A stretch of DNA of 64,000 bases from Wenyingzhuangia sp. 2_MG-2023 (GCF_030548295.1 NZ_JAUOSB010000002.1:312001-376000); one strand, 5' to 3'; positions 33,154 to 42,029 are shown, counted from the stretch's first letter. The notes: generated by a model not told the origin, from the letters alone. Numbers and translations are program-made.

Positions 33154-35262
33154 TTAATATCTCTCAGCTCTATAATCTTCAATTGTCACTCCTTCTTGTA
33201 ATGCTTCGTACAATTGTCTTGAAACTGATCCTTTTAATTTTTTTGATGCTGATTTTACATCTAACGCACCTACTTCAGTTTTAGCCTCAGCTACATTATT
33301 CACAGAAAAAGCAAAGACTCCTTTATCTCCAACAACTTCTTTTACCAATGCATCTTTTTTGCTAACTACTGCTGCTCCAATAACTGCTGGTTCTGTACCA
33401 ACACCTCCAATAGTTGGAGCTCCAACTGTTACATTTGCAAAAGAACCAACTGTTACGTTGTTGCTATCTGCAATAGCTTTTAAACTTGCTCCTTGCATTT
33501 TTCCTTTTAATATTTCAGCTTTCTTTTGTTTGATTAAGATAGGTTCTACTTGGCTAAAAGCATTGCTAGCAGATTTCAATCCTTTTTCTTGTTTATTGTT
33601 AATCATAACAACAGCGTACCCTTTTTCATCCAAATCAAAACGTTGTGATGTATTTACGTCATTATCTTCTTCAAAACTCCATTTTACAATTCTTCTGTTT
33701 TCTCCTAAAGCTCCAACATAAACATCCATTGCTTTGATTCCATTTACAGTACTTACTTCGTAACCTGAATCTTTAGCCAATTTATCAAAATCAGCACCGT
33801 TTCTCAACTCACTTGCAAATGTTTCTGCATTTTGAAAAACTTTGTTTTCTGTATCTTCTGATGCTTCAATTTTTCTAGAAATTGTTGCCAATTTGTATGC
33901 TTGGTTAAAATCTTTTTGATTCTCAATTTTAATAACATGAAATCCGTAAGCAGTTCTTACAACTCCAATATCACCTTTTTTGTTTTCAAAACAGTAATCT
34001 CTAAATTCAGGAACCATACTTCTGTATCCAAACCATCCTAAATCACCATCTTTTACAGCAGAACCTGGATCTGAAGAATAGTTTTGTGCCAATGTTCCAA
34101 ACTTAGCTGGTGATTTTTTCACCACAGTCAAAAGACTATCTGCCAATTTTTGCGCATCTACCAACGTTCTTGTTACATTAGGCTGTGCACCTTGAGCACC
34201 CACAAAAGAAATTAAAATATGACTTGATTGTACCGAATCTGGAATTTTTTGTACATCTAAAATCTTAGAAATTTTGTAATATTTAGAAAATTTATAAGGA
34301 CCTACAATTGCTCCTTTAGTTCCGTTTACTACTTCTTCTTTAATTACTGTTGGCAATTCACTTTCTGTTTGAAATCTATCAACAACTGGTAAATCTGTTC
34401 CAATTTCGTCTACAAACAAATAAGCATCTTCTGCTTTTTTAAAACCTTCTTCTCCGTCTACCAAAGAAGCCAATTCCAGTTTAATTTCTTCCTCATCTTC
34501 TGTAGATGCTTGAAATGAAAACTTCACAAATTTTAAATTTCTTGCAGCTTCTGTTTGAAATTCATTTTCATGATTTTTAATGTAAGCAGCTACATCATCT
34601 TTTGTAACTTTCACATCTGTGTTAGGAATTGTAGAAAAAGGTAAATACACAAAATCTGCACTTACTTTTGTATTGTTCAACACATAGTTTTTCAACTCTT
34701 CTTCTTCAGTTGCTCCTACACCTAAATTCACCAAATCATTGTAAGATTGAGTCAACAAATTGTATTTGATGTCTTTTTCAAAGTTCAACCATCCTTGCAA
34801 ACGTACTTTCCCTTGATCTGTTTTGTCATTTTGTAAATCAGCAATGTAATTTTTCAAAATATCTTGACTAAATACTCCCTGTTGATCTTTGAACTGGGGT
34901 GTATTTAACACTTGTTGACTAGCGATGATTGCTTGCCAGATTTCTCCTTCACCAATGACAACGCCAGCTTCTTTTAATTTTATCTCATATATTTTTTCAC
35001 GAACCATTTGGTTCCAAACCATATTTTCTATAGCCAAACCACCATAATTTGGTGAATTGGATTGAGACTTGTATAATTCTACTCTTCTTGCAAATTCTTT
35101 GTGCGAAATTTCTTCGTCATTTACTTTTCCAATTACATCTACATTTTTGCTTGTAAGAAAGTCGAAAATATCTTTAGGACTCACTACAAAAGAAAACATT
35201 GCTAATCCGATAGCTATGATTAAAAATCCCGAGCGATCCCTGATTTTTGATAATATTGCCAT
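33154..35262 (-). CDS. ppiD: PpiD/SurA-like periplasmic peptidyl-prolyl isomerase
   Basis: A 702-residue folding helper with one N-terminal membrane helix (FLIIAIGLAMFSFVV) and a SurA-like chaperone region (about 35-200). One parvulin domain is clear at about 345-450: SSHILISFVG, FGTLAQNYSSDPGSAVKDGDLGWFG and GFHVIKIENQ. The C-terminal third is a second chaperone-like region. In Bacteroidota it assists folding of outer-membrane and secreted proteins. It is downstream of the CNNM gene; a terminator lies after it. Confidence 0.92.
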   Translation of the reverse strand: MAILSKIRDRSGFLIIAIGLAMFSFVVSPKDIFDFLTSKNVDVIGKVNDEEISHKEFARRVELYKSQSNSPNYGGLAIENMVWNQMVREKIYEIKLKEAGVVIGEGEIWQAIIASQQVLNTPQFKDQQGVFSQDILKNYIADLQNDKTDQGKVRLQGWLNFEKDIKYNLLTQSYNDLVNLGVGATEEEELKNYVLNNTKVSADFVYLPFSTIPNTDVKVTKDDVAAYIKNHENEFQTEAARNLKFVKFSFQASTEDEEEIKLELASLVDGEEGFKKAEDAYLFVDEIGTDLPVVDRFQTESELPTVIKEEVVNGTKGAIVGPYKFSKYYKISKILDVQKIPDSVQSSHILISFVGAQGAQPNVTRTLVDAQKLADSLLTVVKKSPAKFGTLAQNYSSDPGSAVKDGDLGWFGYRSMVPEFRDYCFENKKGDIGVVRTAYGFHVIKIENQKDFNQAYKLATISRKIEASEDTENKVFQNAETFASELRNGADFDKLAKDSGYEVSTVNGIKAMDVYVGALGENRRIVKWSFEEDNDVNTSQRFDLDEKGYAVVMINNKQEKGLKSASNAFSQVEPILIKQKKAEILKGKMQGASLKAIADSNNVTVGSFANVTVGAPTIGGVGTEPAVIGAAVVSKKDALVKEVVGDKGVFAFSVNNVAEAKTEVGALDVKSASKKLKGSVSRQLYEALQEGVTIEDYRAERY

Positions 35263-35349
35263 GTTATACGTCTATTTTTTTGATTGTCCGCTAAAATACA
35301 ATTTCAATTGAAATCCTAAAATAAAAAGACAAGTTTTAAAGAAAAAAGA

Positions 35350-36618
35350 TTATTCCAATTTATAATCGGATTTTAGATACACTTCTTCAATACGTGTATT
35401 GCTTACTTTTGTGATTTTTATATGAAGATTATTCATCACAAATTCTTCATCAACTTCTGGAATATTCTCTACATTCTGAATGATAAACCCTCCTAAAGTC
35501 TCATAAGATTCTGACTTTGGAATGTTCAGTTCGTAAGCTTCATTTAAATAATCCACTTCCAACCTTGCTGATAATTGAAACTCATTTTCGTTAATTTTTT
35601 CTTCTACCAACGCAATCTTATCGTGTTCATCTTCAATTTCACCAAACAATTCCTCTATAATATCTTCAACAGTAATAACTCCTGAAGTTCCTCCGTACTC
35701 ATCAATTACCACAGCAATGCTTTTACGTTTTTTAGTCATAACGTTTAGTACATCGTTAATCATCATGGATTCTGGAATATATTCTACTGGCAGTATAACT
35801 GTTTTTATTGTTTTTGGGTTTTTAAACATCTCATAAGCATGCACATACCCTACAATATCATCCATTGATGTTTTGTAAACCAAAATTTTAGAAAAACCAG
35901 TATCTACAAAAAGTTGTTTCAATTTGCTTACACGTTCGTGCAATTCAACAGCAACTAAATCTGTTCTAGGAACCATAATTTCTCTTGCTTTTACCGAGTT
36001 AAAACTCAAAGCATTTTGAAAAATTTGAATCTCCGAATCTATTTCTTGTTCATCATCTTTTCTACCAATCTCAATTTGTTTGTCAATATAATGTCCTAGT
36101 TCTTCTTTGCTAAACACTGTTTCTCCTTCTTCACTGTGAGCTCCAAAAAAGAATTTTAACAACATGCTAGAAATACTATCTATAGCTATGGAAATAAAAT
36201 GAAATAACAAGTAAAAAAAGTAAGCTGGTACAGCAAAAAAGCGAAGTGTTTCATTGGCATATACTCTAAAAATTGCCTTGGGTAAAAACTCTGCCAACAC
36301 CAAAATAAGCAATGTAGAAATCAGTGTCGATAAAATCAATACTGTTGCTTCATTCAATCCTGATGGAAAAAAAGCTAACAACTTTTCTCCCATATAATAA
36401 CTGTAAACAACCAAAGCAATGTTATTCCCAACCAACATGGTGGTAATAAACTTGGAAGATCTTTCTGTTAGCTTAGTCAACAACTGAGATCTGAATCCAT
36501 CTTTCCTTTTTTCTAACGCAACTTGCAACTTGTTAGAAGACACAAAGGCAATTTCCAAGCCTGAAAAAAAGGCGGACAATATGATGGATACAATAATGAT
36601 AAGTATTTCTGAGTCCAT
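35350..36618 (-). CDS. CNNM/CorC-family (hemolysin-like) membrane protein
   Basis: A 422-residue inner-membrane protein. A DUF21 (CNNM) transmembrane domain occupies about 1-170, with several hydrophobic helices; two CBS domains follow at about 205-330 (IMVPRTDLVAVEL, RKSIAVVIDEYGGTSGVITVEDIIEELFGEIEDE) and a CorC_HlyC domain at the end. Such proteins move magnesium or cobalt or regulate ion balance. Its ATG abuts the stop of the small membrane protein gene before it, indicating translational coupling. Confidence 0.92.
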   Translation of the reverse strand: MDSEILIIIVSIILSAFFSGLEIAFVSSNKLQVALEKRKDGFRSQLLTKLTERSSKFITTMLVGNNIALVVYSYYMGEKLLAFFPSGLNEATVLILSTLISTLLILVLAEFLPKAIFRVYANETLRFFAVPAYFFYLLFHFISIAIDSISSMLLKFFFGAHSEEGETVFSKEELGHYIDKQIEIGRKDDEQEIDSEIQIFQNALSFNSVKAREIMVPRTDLVAVELHERVSKLKQLFVDTGFSKILVYKTSMDDIVGYVHAYEMFKNPKTIKTVILPVEYIPESMMINDVLNVMTKKRKSIAVVIDEYGGTSGVITVEDIIEELFGEIEDEHDKIALVEEKINENEFQLSARLEVDYLNEAYELNIPKSESYETLGGFIIQNVENIPEVDEEFVMNNLHIKITKVSNTRIEEVYLKSDYKLE

Positions 36619-36807
36619 TTAATTATTTTCAAAACGTTTATTTCGAAACCTTCGTTTAAAAACAAACATAAAAAAAGCCAATGCAGCCATGACCAATGAA
36701 ACTATTGATTTTTGTCTATCTGTATTCCAATTTAAAAATACCTCTACTACAAAAACGATCCCTACAATAAGGTATGCCCACTCTATAACTTTTAAAAATT
36801 TACGCAT
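36619..36807 (-). CDS. Small two-helix membrane protein
   Basis: A 62-residue protein from ATG 36807 (MRKFLKVIEWAYLIVGIVFVV). Two hydrophobic segments are followed by a basic tail (RRFRNKRFENN). An earlier in-frame ATG at 36846 would overlap lptC. It fits tightly between lptC (one base) and the CNNM gene (zero bases), so it is a real operon member of unknown function. Confidence 0.8.
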   Translation of the reverse strand: MRKFLKVIEWAYLIVGIVFVVEVFLNWNTDRQKSIVSLVMAALAFFMFVFKRRFRNKRFENN

Positions 36808-36808
36808 T

Positions 36809-37387
36809 TTATTTATCTTCTTTATCCTCAATGGCAATATTACCATTTGTATTATTTAATATCCAATTACTCAAATCACCATTTGATTCAAAACCAACTC
36901 CATGCAAAGTATCTTTTTCCGTGTACAAAGTAAACGGTGTTTCTGTAAAAAAATAGTTTTCTCTCTGATCTCTAAACATTTGCTCAGAATTTAGCACAAC
37001 TCCATTCCTATGATTTACCACAACAACATTTCCTATAATTTCAGAAATAGCAGTGTTTTGATACGAAATAGCATAATCACCAGTAATCGTTACCGAGTCT
37101 CTAGTAATTCTATCAATTGTAACAATTTTTACTCCCTTAGGAAACTCAAAATAAGGATTCAACTTCCGATTGGTAAAATCCCATAAAAGAGGAGAAATCA
37201 TCCTACTTGTTACTTTTCCAGAATCTTTATGAACCATATTGATATCTTCTGCAACACCAATCGGTAAATTTTGATCCGCTAAAAAATCATTGATTTCTTT
37301 AGACGAGTTTTTACAACTTGCTAACAAAAACAATAGCAAAGCTACTTTACCAAGCTGTTTTAAAATAGATGTTACGGGTAATGTCAT
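36809..37387 (-). CDS. lptC: LPS export periplasmic protein LptC
   Basis: A 192-residue lipoprotein-like protein (VALLLFLLASCKNS) of the LptC family, which passes lipopolysaccharide from the LptBFG pump to LptA. The LptC-type beta-jellyroll is seen in ISPLLWDFTNRKLNPYFEFPKGVKI, RDSVTITGDYAISYQNTAI and VVVNHRNGVVLNSEQMF. The ATG at 37387 is preferred to a GTG at 37399 because a -7 element lies just upstream. No other lpt gene is in the window. Confidence 0.88.
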   Translation of the reverse strand: MTLPVTSILKQLGKVALLLFLLASCKNSSKEINDFLADQNLPIGVAEDINMVHKDSGKVTSRMISPLLWDFTNRKLNPYFEFPKGVKIVTIDRITRDSVTITGDYAISYQNTAISEIIGNVVVVNHRNGVVLNSEQMFRDQRENYFFTETPFTLYTEKDTLHGVGFESNGDLSNWILNNTNGNIAIEDKEDK

Positions 37388-37404
37388 GTTTTTTATCACT
37401 ACTA

Positions 37405-37412
37405 CAAATATA
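37405..37412 (-). promoter_or_regulatory. -7 element of the lptC operon
   Basis: TATATTTG on the minus strand, exact TAnnTTTG, 17 bases before the ATG at 37387. It follows the terminator of the TPR gene, as expected for a new transcription unit. Confidence 0.45.
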
Positions 37413-37464
37413 TAATTATAAATTCTAATGCTAGTATCACAAACCTAGCTTTAGAGCATAAAAA

Positions 37465-37488
37465 AAGCCAAAGATAGTTCTTTGGCTT
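37465..37488 (-). terminator. Intrinsic terminator after the TPR gene
   Basis: AAGCCAAAGA and TCTTTGGCTT form a perfect 10-base stem around TAGT with a T-run on the minus strand. It separates the coaX-barrel-TPR unit from the lptC unit. Confidence 0.85.
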
Positions 37489-37511
37489 CTGATCGTTTAT
37501 CGTTCTTATAC

Positions 37512-38870
37512 TTAAGGAACTTGAACTGTTTCGTTAATCCAACATTTGATGGTATAATTATCTCCTGATTTGTATCCTCCTTCGTTGTTAAAAACTAATT
37601 TTTTACTTGGTTGGTTTGCTTTGTATGATCTTGCCAATTTAGAAGCATAGACTCCAATACTTGGATCTACTTTTCCTCCTCTTAAAGCATATTGCTCAGC
37701 AACTACATAAGCCATTCTTTTTTCAAACTCATCACTCCCACAGCTGTTAGCACCGCTTGCATACAAAGTAGCAATCATTGTATATGCTCTACCCAAGTTT
37801 GGTTTAGCTGCAATTGCTTTTTTAGCGTAAGATACTGCTTTAGAATTTTGACCTTTTTTTCTAAAAATATCAGCAACTTTATACAAGTTTTTTGCTTTTT
37901 TATCAGCATTTGTTTCTTGTTCAATTGCTTTTTCAAAATAAGAAACTGCTTTGTTTACTTCTCCTTTATCCATTAAGATACCTGCATACAATACAGATGC
38001 TTCTGGAGATGGATCTATTTCTTGATATTGCCCTACCAATGTAACATATAAAGGATCTTCAGTACAATCTTTTTTGTACATACGGTTGATTGCTCTGTGC
38101 AACCACAACTTGTCATTTTTATTAGCTTCGTACTCTTGTTTGTACAATGGAATTAAATATTGACACGTAGAAATTTCTTCTATTTTTTGATCTAAAGCTC
38201 CTTCTACCTGACCTAATGCTTTAGAGTTTAATGTAGCAGCTCTTAATTTTCTACTTTCAGACGACAGCAATGTTTGACCAGCTTCTTCTTTTGCTTGTAA
38301 TTCAGCTATATCTGCTAAGTATCCTTCTACTTTTTTGTTGATAGCTTCTAAAGTAACATCATAAGTATTAAATACAACCTGTAAGTTACTGTCCTTATTT
38401 CTTTCAACAACTTGATTAAAATATGAAATGATCGATCCTACCCCTAATTTGGTTGGATCCATTTTAAAAGCTTGTTCGTAATTGTTATATATCTCGTCTT
38501 TGTCTCCACCTAATTCTTTCAAAAAATCTGCATAATCACTGTGAGCTTTTGCAGGATACGCATCTGGAAAATTCTCAAAACGTTTTGCAAACATCTTTTT
38601 TCCTAACGCAAACAATTCTGTTTTTTTCTCTGGAGTTGCGGTCTTTAAAACAGCATCAATCAAGTTTCCTCCGTATATATATATATTTGCTGTCAATTTT
38701 CCACAATTATCCAAACAGTAGTCTAGATTCTTTAAGGCAGATTCGTAATTCTTGGTTTTATAATCAGTTTTTAACATATTGTACCTTAAGGCACAATCAT
38801 CTTGCGCTTGTACTGTTAAAATAAAAACTGAAAATACTGTTGTAAATAATGTAGTTAGTTTTGTTTTCAT
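37512..38870 (-). CDS. Secreted tetratricopeptide-repeat protein
   Basis: A 452-residue protein with an N-terminal signal (LFTTVFSVFILTVQAQ) and TPR-type helix pairs, most clearly KAVSYFEKAIEQETNADKKAKNLYKVADIFRKKGQNSKAVSYAKKAI (split over about 310-355). TPRs scaffold protein complexes; here the location would be periplasmic. It follows the barrel protein after 9 bases and ends at a terminator, so is likely expressed with it. Partner unknown. Confidence 0.85.
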   Translation of the reverse strand: MKTKLTTLFTTVFSVFILTVQAQDDCALRYNMLKTDYKTKNYESALKNLDYCLDNCGKLTANIYIYGGNLIDAVLKTATPEKKTELFALGKKMFAKRFENFPDAYPAKAHSDYADFLKELGGDKDEIYNNYEQAFKMDPTKLGVGSIISYFNQVVERNKDSNLQVVFNTYDVTLEAINKKVEGYLADIAELQAKEEAGQTLLSSESRKLRAATLNSKALGQVEGALDQKIEEISTCQYLIPLYKQEYEANKNDKLWLHRAINRMYKKDCTEDPLYVTLVGQYQEIDPSPEASVLYAGILMDKGEVNKAVSYFEKAIEQETNADKKAKNLYKVADIFRKKGQNSKAVSYAKKAIAAKPNLGRAYTMIATLYASGANSCGSDEFEKRMAYVVAEQYALRGGKVDPSIGVYASKLARSYKANQPSKKLVFNNEGGYKSGDNYTIKCWINETVQVP

Positions 38871-38879
38871 ATTGTTAAT

Positions 38880-40172
38880 TTAATCGATCACTCTTTTGTT
38901 AAACCATTTGTCAGATAAGGATAGTTCAATTCCCACGTTAAAATACTCTTCTTGATACTTGTTTTTTGAAAAATCGCCTAATCTACCTAACTCAAACGAA
39001 AAATTTGCGTACGAAATTCTTCTACCTAGTGGTAAACCAAGACCAAAAGATATGCCAAGATTCTTTACACTGTTCTCATTCAGGGTCAATCCTGTATTTT
39101 CATATTTAAATCCTCCTCTGTAGGCAACTCTGCTAAAATAGCTCTTCAATGAATATTTTTTTGGAATAATATATCCTCCTAAACTAATTTTATTAGAAGC
39201 TTCAAATCCAACAGGAATAAGGGATGACGTAGTTTGATTGAACACATTTCCAGTATAAGAAACCGCATCTTGAAGCTCATATGAAACTCCTGCAAACCAA
39301 TGATTTTTTTCTCCTAAACCAGCTCCTAATACTGTTTTAAAAGATTTTTTTTCTTCTCCAGAAATATCTTTTTCAATTGCCGTGTCTACAATATTTCCAT
39401 CAGAATCTCTTGTGATCAACTCACTAAATGTATTTACATCTGTTTGTACTGCTTCAAAAAACCTTGATTCGCCTTTTGCTTTATTCTTATATGCTAAAAC
39501 TCCATATGCACCAAAAACAGCTTCTAATGTTTTAAACATAGGTTGTTTGTATTGTGCTCCTATTTTAGTAGACAGACCTGTTACGTTATAACTTTGATCA
39601 AACACTGTTGATTTTTGAATACCTCCTTTAAAAGCTTGTCTCTTGTCTGTTTTTCCAAAATATCGATTCATTTGTGCTCCAATAGAAAGGTTTTTAGTAA
39701 CATTAAGTCCTACAGATAAATAAAACTGATTGACACTACCATTCCCAAAATTATAAAATTCACTATTGCTCGTTTCAAACCCAACAGAAGAATGATTTCT
39801 AAGTCCTAATGAAAAAGCACCTTTACTACCTAGCGGAACAGCTAAAGAAATATTTGCTAGAGATACTGCTCCAGACTTATAATTGCTATCCATATTTTCT
39901 ACGTTGGCTCCTAGAACCTGCATAGACAAGGAGAAAGAAGTTAATTTTAAATCTGACAACAATGCTGGGTTGGCTATAGAAGCAACCTCATCATTATTAT
40001 TAGTTACCACAGATAAATCTCCTTGAGATTTTTCGACCATAGTAGTTTCAGAAAACGTTGTACCCAAACCATAATTGGACAACAACGACGATACTTGTTG
40101 TTCTTGAGCATAAATAGTTACACATAAGAACATTACCACTACTACTACAACATTATTTAAGTTTTGCTTCAT
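38880..40172 (-). CDS. Outer-membrane beta-barrel protein, unknown
   Basis: A 430-residue outer-membrane protein with a signal peptide and alternating hydrophobic strands (FSLGLRNHSSVGFET, FYLSVGLNVTKNLSIGAQ), ending in ISYANFSFELGRLGDF and a strand that closes the barrel. It resembles long-chain-fatty-acid-transporter/PorV-like barrels by layout only, so I leave the family open. It overlaps the coaX stop by 20 bases and precedes the TPR gene, a conserved Flavobacteriia arrangement. Confidence 0.75.
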   Translation of the reverse strand: MKQNLNNVVVVVVMFLCVTIYAQEQQVSSLLSNYGLGTTFSETTMVEKSQGDLSVVTNNNDEVASIANPALLSDLKLTSFSLSMQVLGANVENMDSNYKSGAVSLANISLAVPLGSKGAFSLGLRNHSSVGFETSNSEFYNFGNGSVNQFYLSVGLNVTKNLSIGAQMNRYFGKTDKRQAFKGGIQKSTVFDQSYNVTGLSTKIGAQYKQPMFKTLEAVFGAYGVLAYKNKAKGESRFFEAVQTDVNTFSELITRDSDGNIVDTAIEKDISGEEKKSFKTVLGAGLGEKNHWFAGVSYELQDAVSYTGNVFNQTTSSLIPVGFEASNKISLGGYIIPKKYSLKSYFSRVAYRGGFKYENTGLTLNENSVKNLGISFGLGLPLGRRISYANFSFELGRLGDFSKNKYQEEYFNVGIELSLSDKWFNKRVID

Positions 40173-40896
40173 CTTTAAATTGATATGTTAGAACCTCATT
40201 CAATCCTTCTAACAGAAAATTCGAGTTGACAAATATGCTATTTTTTAATTGCTTACACAAGAAATTAGCATCTCCACCGGTTAATATTATATTAACTTTT
40301 TTAAATTTTTGTTGATAAGCCCTAATCGAACCCTCTATCTCAAACACCATACCATTCAAAGCACCACTTTCCATACACTGCTTAGTTGTTTTTCCTATCA
40401 AACCTATAGTACCCTCTGGAACTTTTAAATCTGGAAGCTTTTTGGTAAAACAATGCATACCTTTAAAACGCATGCCCAACCCTGGGGCAATAGCTCCTCC
40501 CAGATAATTCCCTGTTGCATCTATAAAATCATACGTTATACAAGTTCCGGCATCTATAATCAAACTATTTTCATTTGGATTTTTTTTCCATGCTGCTGCC
40601 ACCAATGCTATTCTATCTACTCCTAACGTATTAGGAGTTTCGTAACTAATTTTAAACGGTAATGGGGTTTTATAAGATAAAATAATCTTGTTTTTAATCT
40701 CAATTTCATTAAAAACTGAAATTATTTCATCCGTTACAGAAGATAAAATAACAGCCTCTATTTTGTAACCTGTAATTATTCTTTTAACACTTTCTCTATA
40801 GGATTCAATTTTAGTATACTCTATATCAACCAACTGACCTTTGTCAAAAACAGCCAATTTGATTCTTGTATTTCCTTCGTCAATAATTAAATTCAT
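40153..40896 (-). CDS. coaX: Type III pantothenate kinase
   Basis: CoaX phosphorylates pantothenate, the first step of CoA synthesis, and needs a monovalent cation. The 247-residue ASKHA-fold protein shows LIIDEGNTRIKLAVF at the start (phosphate loop), NTLGVDRIALVAAAW, SLIIDAGTCITYDFID (catalytic) and LTGGDANFL. It opens an operon with the outer-membrane barrel and TPR genes, overlapping the barrel gene by 20 bases. It is divergent from tRNA-Phe. Confidence 0.95.
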   Translation of the reverse strand: MNLIIDEGNTRIKLAVFDKGQLVDIEYTKIESYRESVKRIITGYKIEAVILSSVTDEIISVFNEIEIKNKIILSYKTPLPFKISYETPNTLGVDRIALVAAAWKKNPNENSLIIDAGTCITYDFIDATGNYLGGAIAPGLGMRFKGMHCFTKKLPDLKVPEGTIGLIGKTTKQCMESGALNGMVFEIEGSIRAYQQKFKKVNIILTGGDANFLCKQLKNSIFVNSNFLLEGLNEVLTYQFKDEAKLK

Positions 40897-40915
40897 CTTC
40901 TCATTCTATGGTCTT

Positions 40916-40923
40916 CAAATATA
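40916..40923 (-). promoter_or_regulatory. -7 element of coaX
   Basis: TATATTTG on the minus strand, exact TAnnTTTG, 19 bases before the coaX ATG. The nearest TTTG lies 14 bases upstream, closer than the usual 19. Confidence 0.4.
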
Positions 40924-40945
40924 GAAACATTTTTATTCAAAAAAG

Positions 40946-40976
40946 TTTGTGAAACTTCAAAAAGGTTTTATATTTG
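40946..40976 (+). promoter_or_regulatory. Promoter of tRNA-Phe
   Basis: TTTG at 40946-40949, a 19-base spacer and TATATTTG at 40969-40976 match the Bacteroidota -33/-7 consensus exactly. It ends 19 bases before the tRNA. Confidence 0.8.
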
Positions 40977-40995
40977 CAACCGCTAAGTTAAGCAT

Positions 40996-41068
40996 GGTGC
41001 CTTAGCTCAGTTGGTAGAGCAAAGGACTGAAAATCCTTGTGTCCCTGGTTCGATTCCTGGAGGCACCA
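40996..41068 (+). tRNA. tRNA-Phe (GAA)
   Basis: A 73-base cloverleaf: acceptor GGTGCCT with AGGCACC, D-stem GCTC/GAGC, anticodon stem AAGGA/TCCTT with loop CTGAAAA (anticodon GAA), T-loop TTCGATT. The T-stem contains one central T-T mismatch. CCA is not encoded. A consensus promoter and a strong terminator bracket it, so it forms its own transcription unit. Confidence 0.97.
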
Positions 41069-41074
41069 CATTAA

Positions 41075-41100
41075 AAACCACAACGTAATTGTTGTGGTTT
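41075..41100 (+). terminator. Terminator of tRNA-Phe
   Basis: AAACCACAAC and GTTGTGGTTT pair perfectly around GTAATT, followed by TTTTGTTTTC. Confidence 0.85.
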
Positions 41101-41292
41101 TTTTGTTTTCAACAAAACCCTTTGGAGTAATTTTAAATCTCTCATCCTTTTACTCTCTAAATCCTCTTAAAAAACAAAAAAATCTACTTAGAACTCTTCT
41201 ATACTAGAAAAAGTTAGACTAAACATGACTTAATTGCATTTTACTCAGCAAAAAACCCTCATCTATACGACCACATTAAGTTTATGGCAAAA

Positions 41293-41320
41293 AAAAACAC
41301 TTCAATTATGAAGTGTTTTT
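41293..41320 (-). terminator. Terminator of initiator tRNA-Met
   Basis: AAAAACACTTC and GAAGTGTTTTT pair perfectly around a 6-base loop. A T-run follows on the minus strand, just past the tRNA's 3' end. Confidence 0.85.
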
Positions 41321-41324
41321 CTAG

Positions 41325-41397
<73 letters not shown>

Positions 41398-41407
41398 ATT
41401 TGGATGG

Positions 41408-41439
41408 CAAAGATAGTTAATATTAACAATATACACAAC
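41408..41439 (-). promoter_or_regulatory. Promoter of initiator tRNA-Met
   Basis: On the minus strand GTTG at 41436-41439, a 20-base spacer and TATCTTTG at 41408-41415, ten bases before the tRNA. Close to TTTG-N19-TAnnTTTG. Confidence 0.6.
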
Positions 41440-41493
41440 ACATCTCCTTAAATATTTAACTTATTTTATTTCTTAGTTCCTCTACTAGATTCT

Positions 41494-41510
41494 TATCTTT
41501 GATTAATCAA
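41494..41510 (+). promoter_or_regulatory. Rrf2 gene -7 element overlapping a 12-base palindrome
   Basis: TATCTTTG (41494-41501) is an exact -7 element 25 bases before the ATG. The perfect palindrome TTGATTAATCAA (41499-41510) overlaps its end and covers the expected transcription start, the usual place for autoregulation by a dimeric repressor. Confidence 0.45.
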
Positions 41511-41526
41511 CCAAGACTTACCTCAT

Positions 41527-41973
41527 ATGTTATCCAAAGCCTGTAAATATGCAGTTAGGGCAATTTTGTACCTAGCCATTCATTCAAATAAAGATAAAAA
41601 GATAGGAATTAAGCGTATTTCCGAAGAATTACAATCACCCCAACCTTTCTTAGCCAAGCTGTTACAACAATTAAGCACACATAATTTGGTTTCCTCTACC
41701 AAAGGTCCTGGTGGAGGCTTTTACTTATCTGAAGAAGATTTGAATATTAAATTATGGGATATAATTGTGAATATTGACGGTACAGAACGCTTTGATGAAT
41801 GTTTTTTAGGGCTAGCTTTGTGCAGTGACAAATATCCTTGCCCCGTACACCATCTTTTCAAACCTTTCAAAAATCAGATATTGAACGACTTTAAACATAA
41901 GACTATTTATCAATTGAAAGAAGAAATAGAAACTAAAGGGACTTTACTTTCTCTAAAACTTTTAGAAAAATAA
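41527..41973 (+). CDS. Rrf2-family regulator with three conserved-type cysteines
   Basis: A 148-residue winged-helix regulator. The DNA-binding half shows KYAVRAILYLA, IKRISEELQSPQPFLAKLLQQLSTHNLVSSTKGPGGGFYL. The dimerisation helix and loop carry C92, C99 and C105 (ECFLGLALC, SDKYPC), close to the cysteine positions that hold an iron-sulfur cluster in IscR and NsrR, so it may sense redox, NO or iron-sulfur status. It faces the anaerobic nucleotide reductase genes convergently. A palindrome at its promoter suggests autoregulation. Confidence 0.9.
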   Translation: MLSKACKYAVRAILYLAIHSNKDKKIGIKRISEELQSPQPFLAKLLQQLSTHNLVSSTKGPGGGFYLSEEDLNIKLWDIIVNIDGTERFDECFLGLALCSDKYPCPVHHLFKPFKNQILNDFKHKTIYQLKEEIETKGTLLSLKLLEK

Positions 41974-42014
41974 AACGTAATCTCTATTCCTAAGAATATT
42001 AAAATTACGTTTTA
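41971..42014. terminator. Bidirectional terminator between rrf2 and nrdD
   Basis: TAAAACGTAAT and ATTACGTTTTA pair over 11 bases; the loop contains a second short stem (ATTC/GAAT). It begins in the rrf2 stop codon and lies between convergent genes. Confidence 0.6.
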
Positions 42015-42029
42015 TACCTATAATTTATT

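Noticed and set aside
35350-36618. Assignment as gliding protein GldE
   Set aside because: GldE is a related CBS protein, but its usual gldD/ssb neighbours are absent; the general CNNM/CorC call is safer.
41499-41510. FNR/CRP-type site at TTGATTAATCAA
   Set aside because: The half-sites match TTGAT/ATCAA but with a 2-base rather than 4-base centre; an Rrf2 site is more likely.
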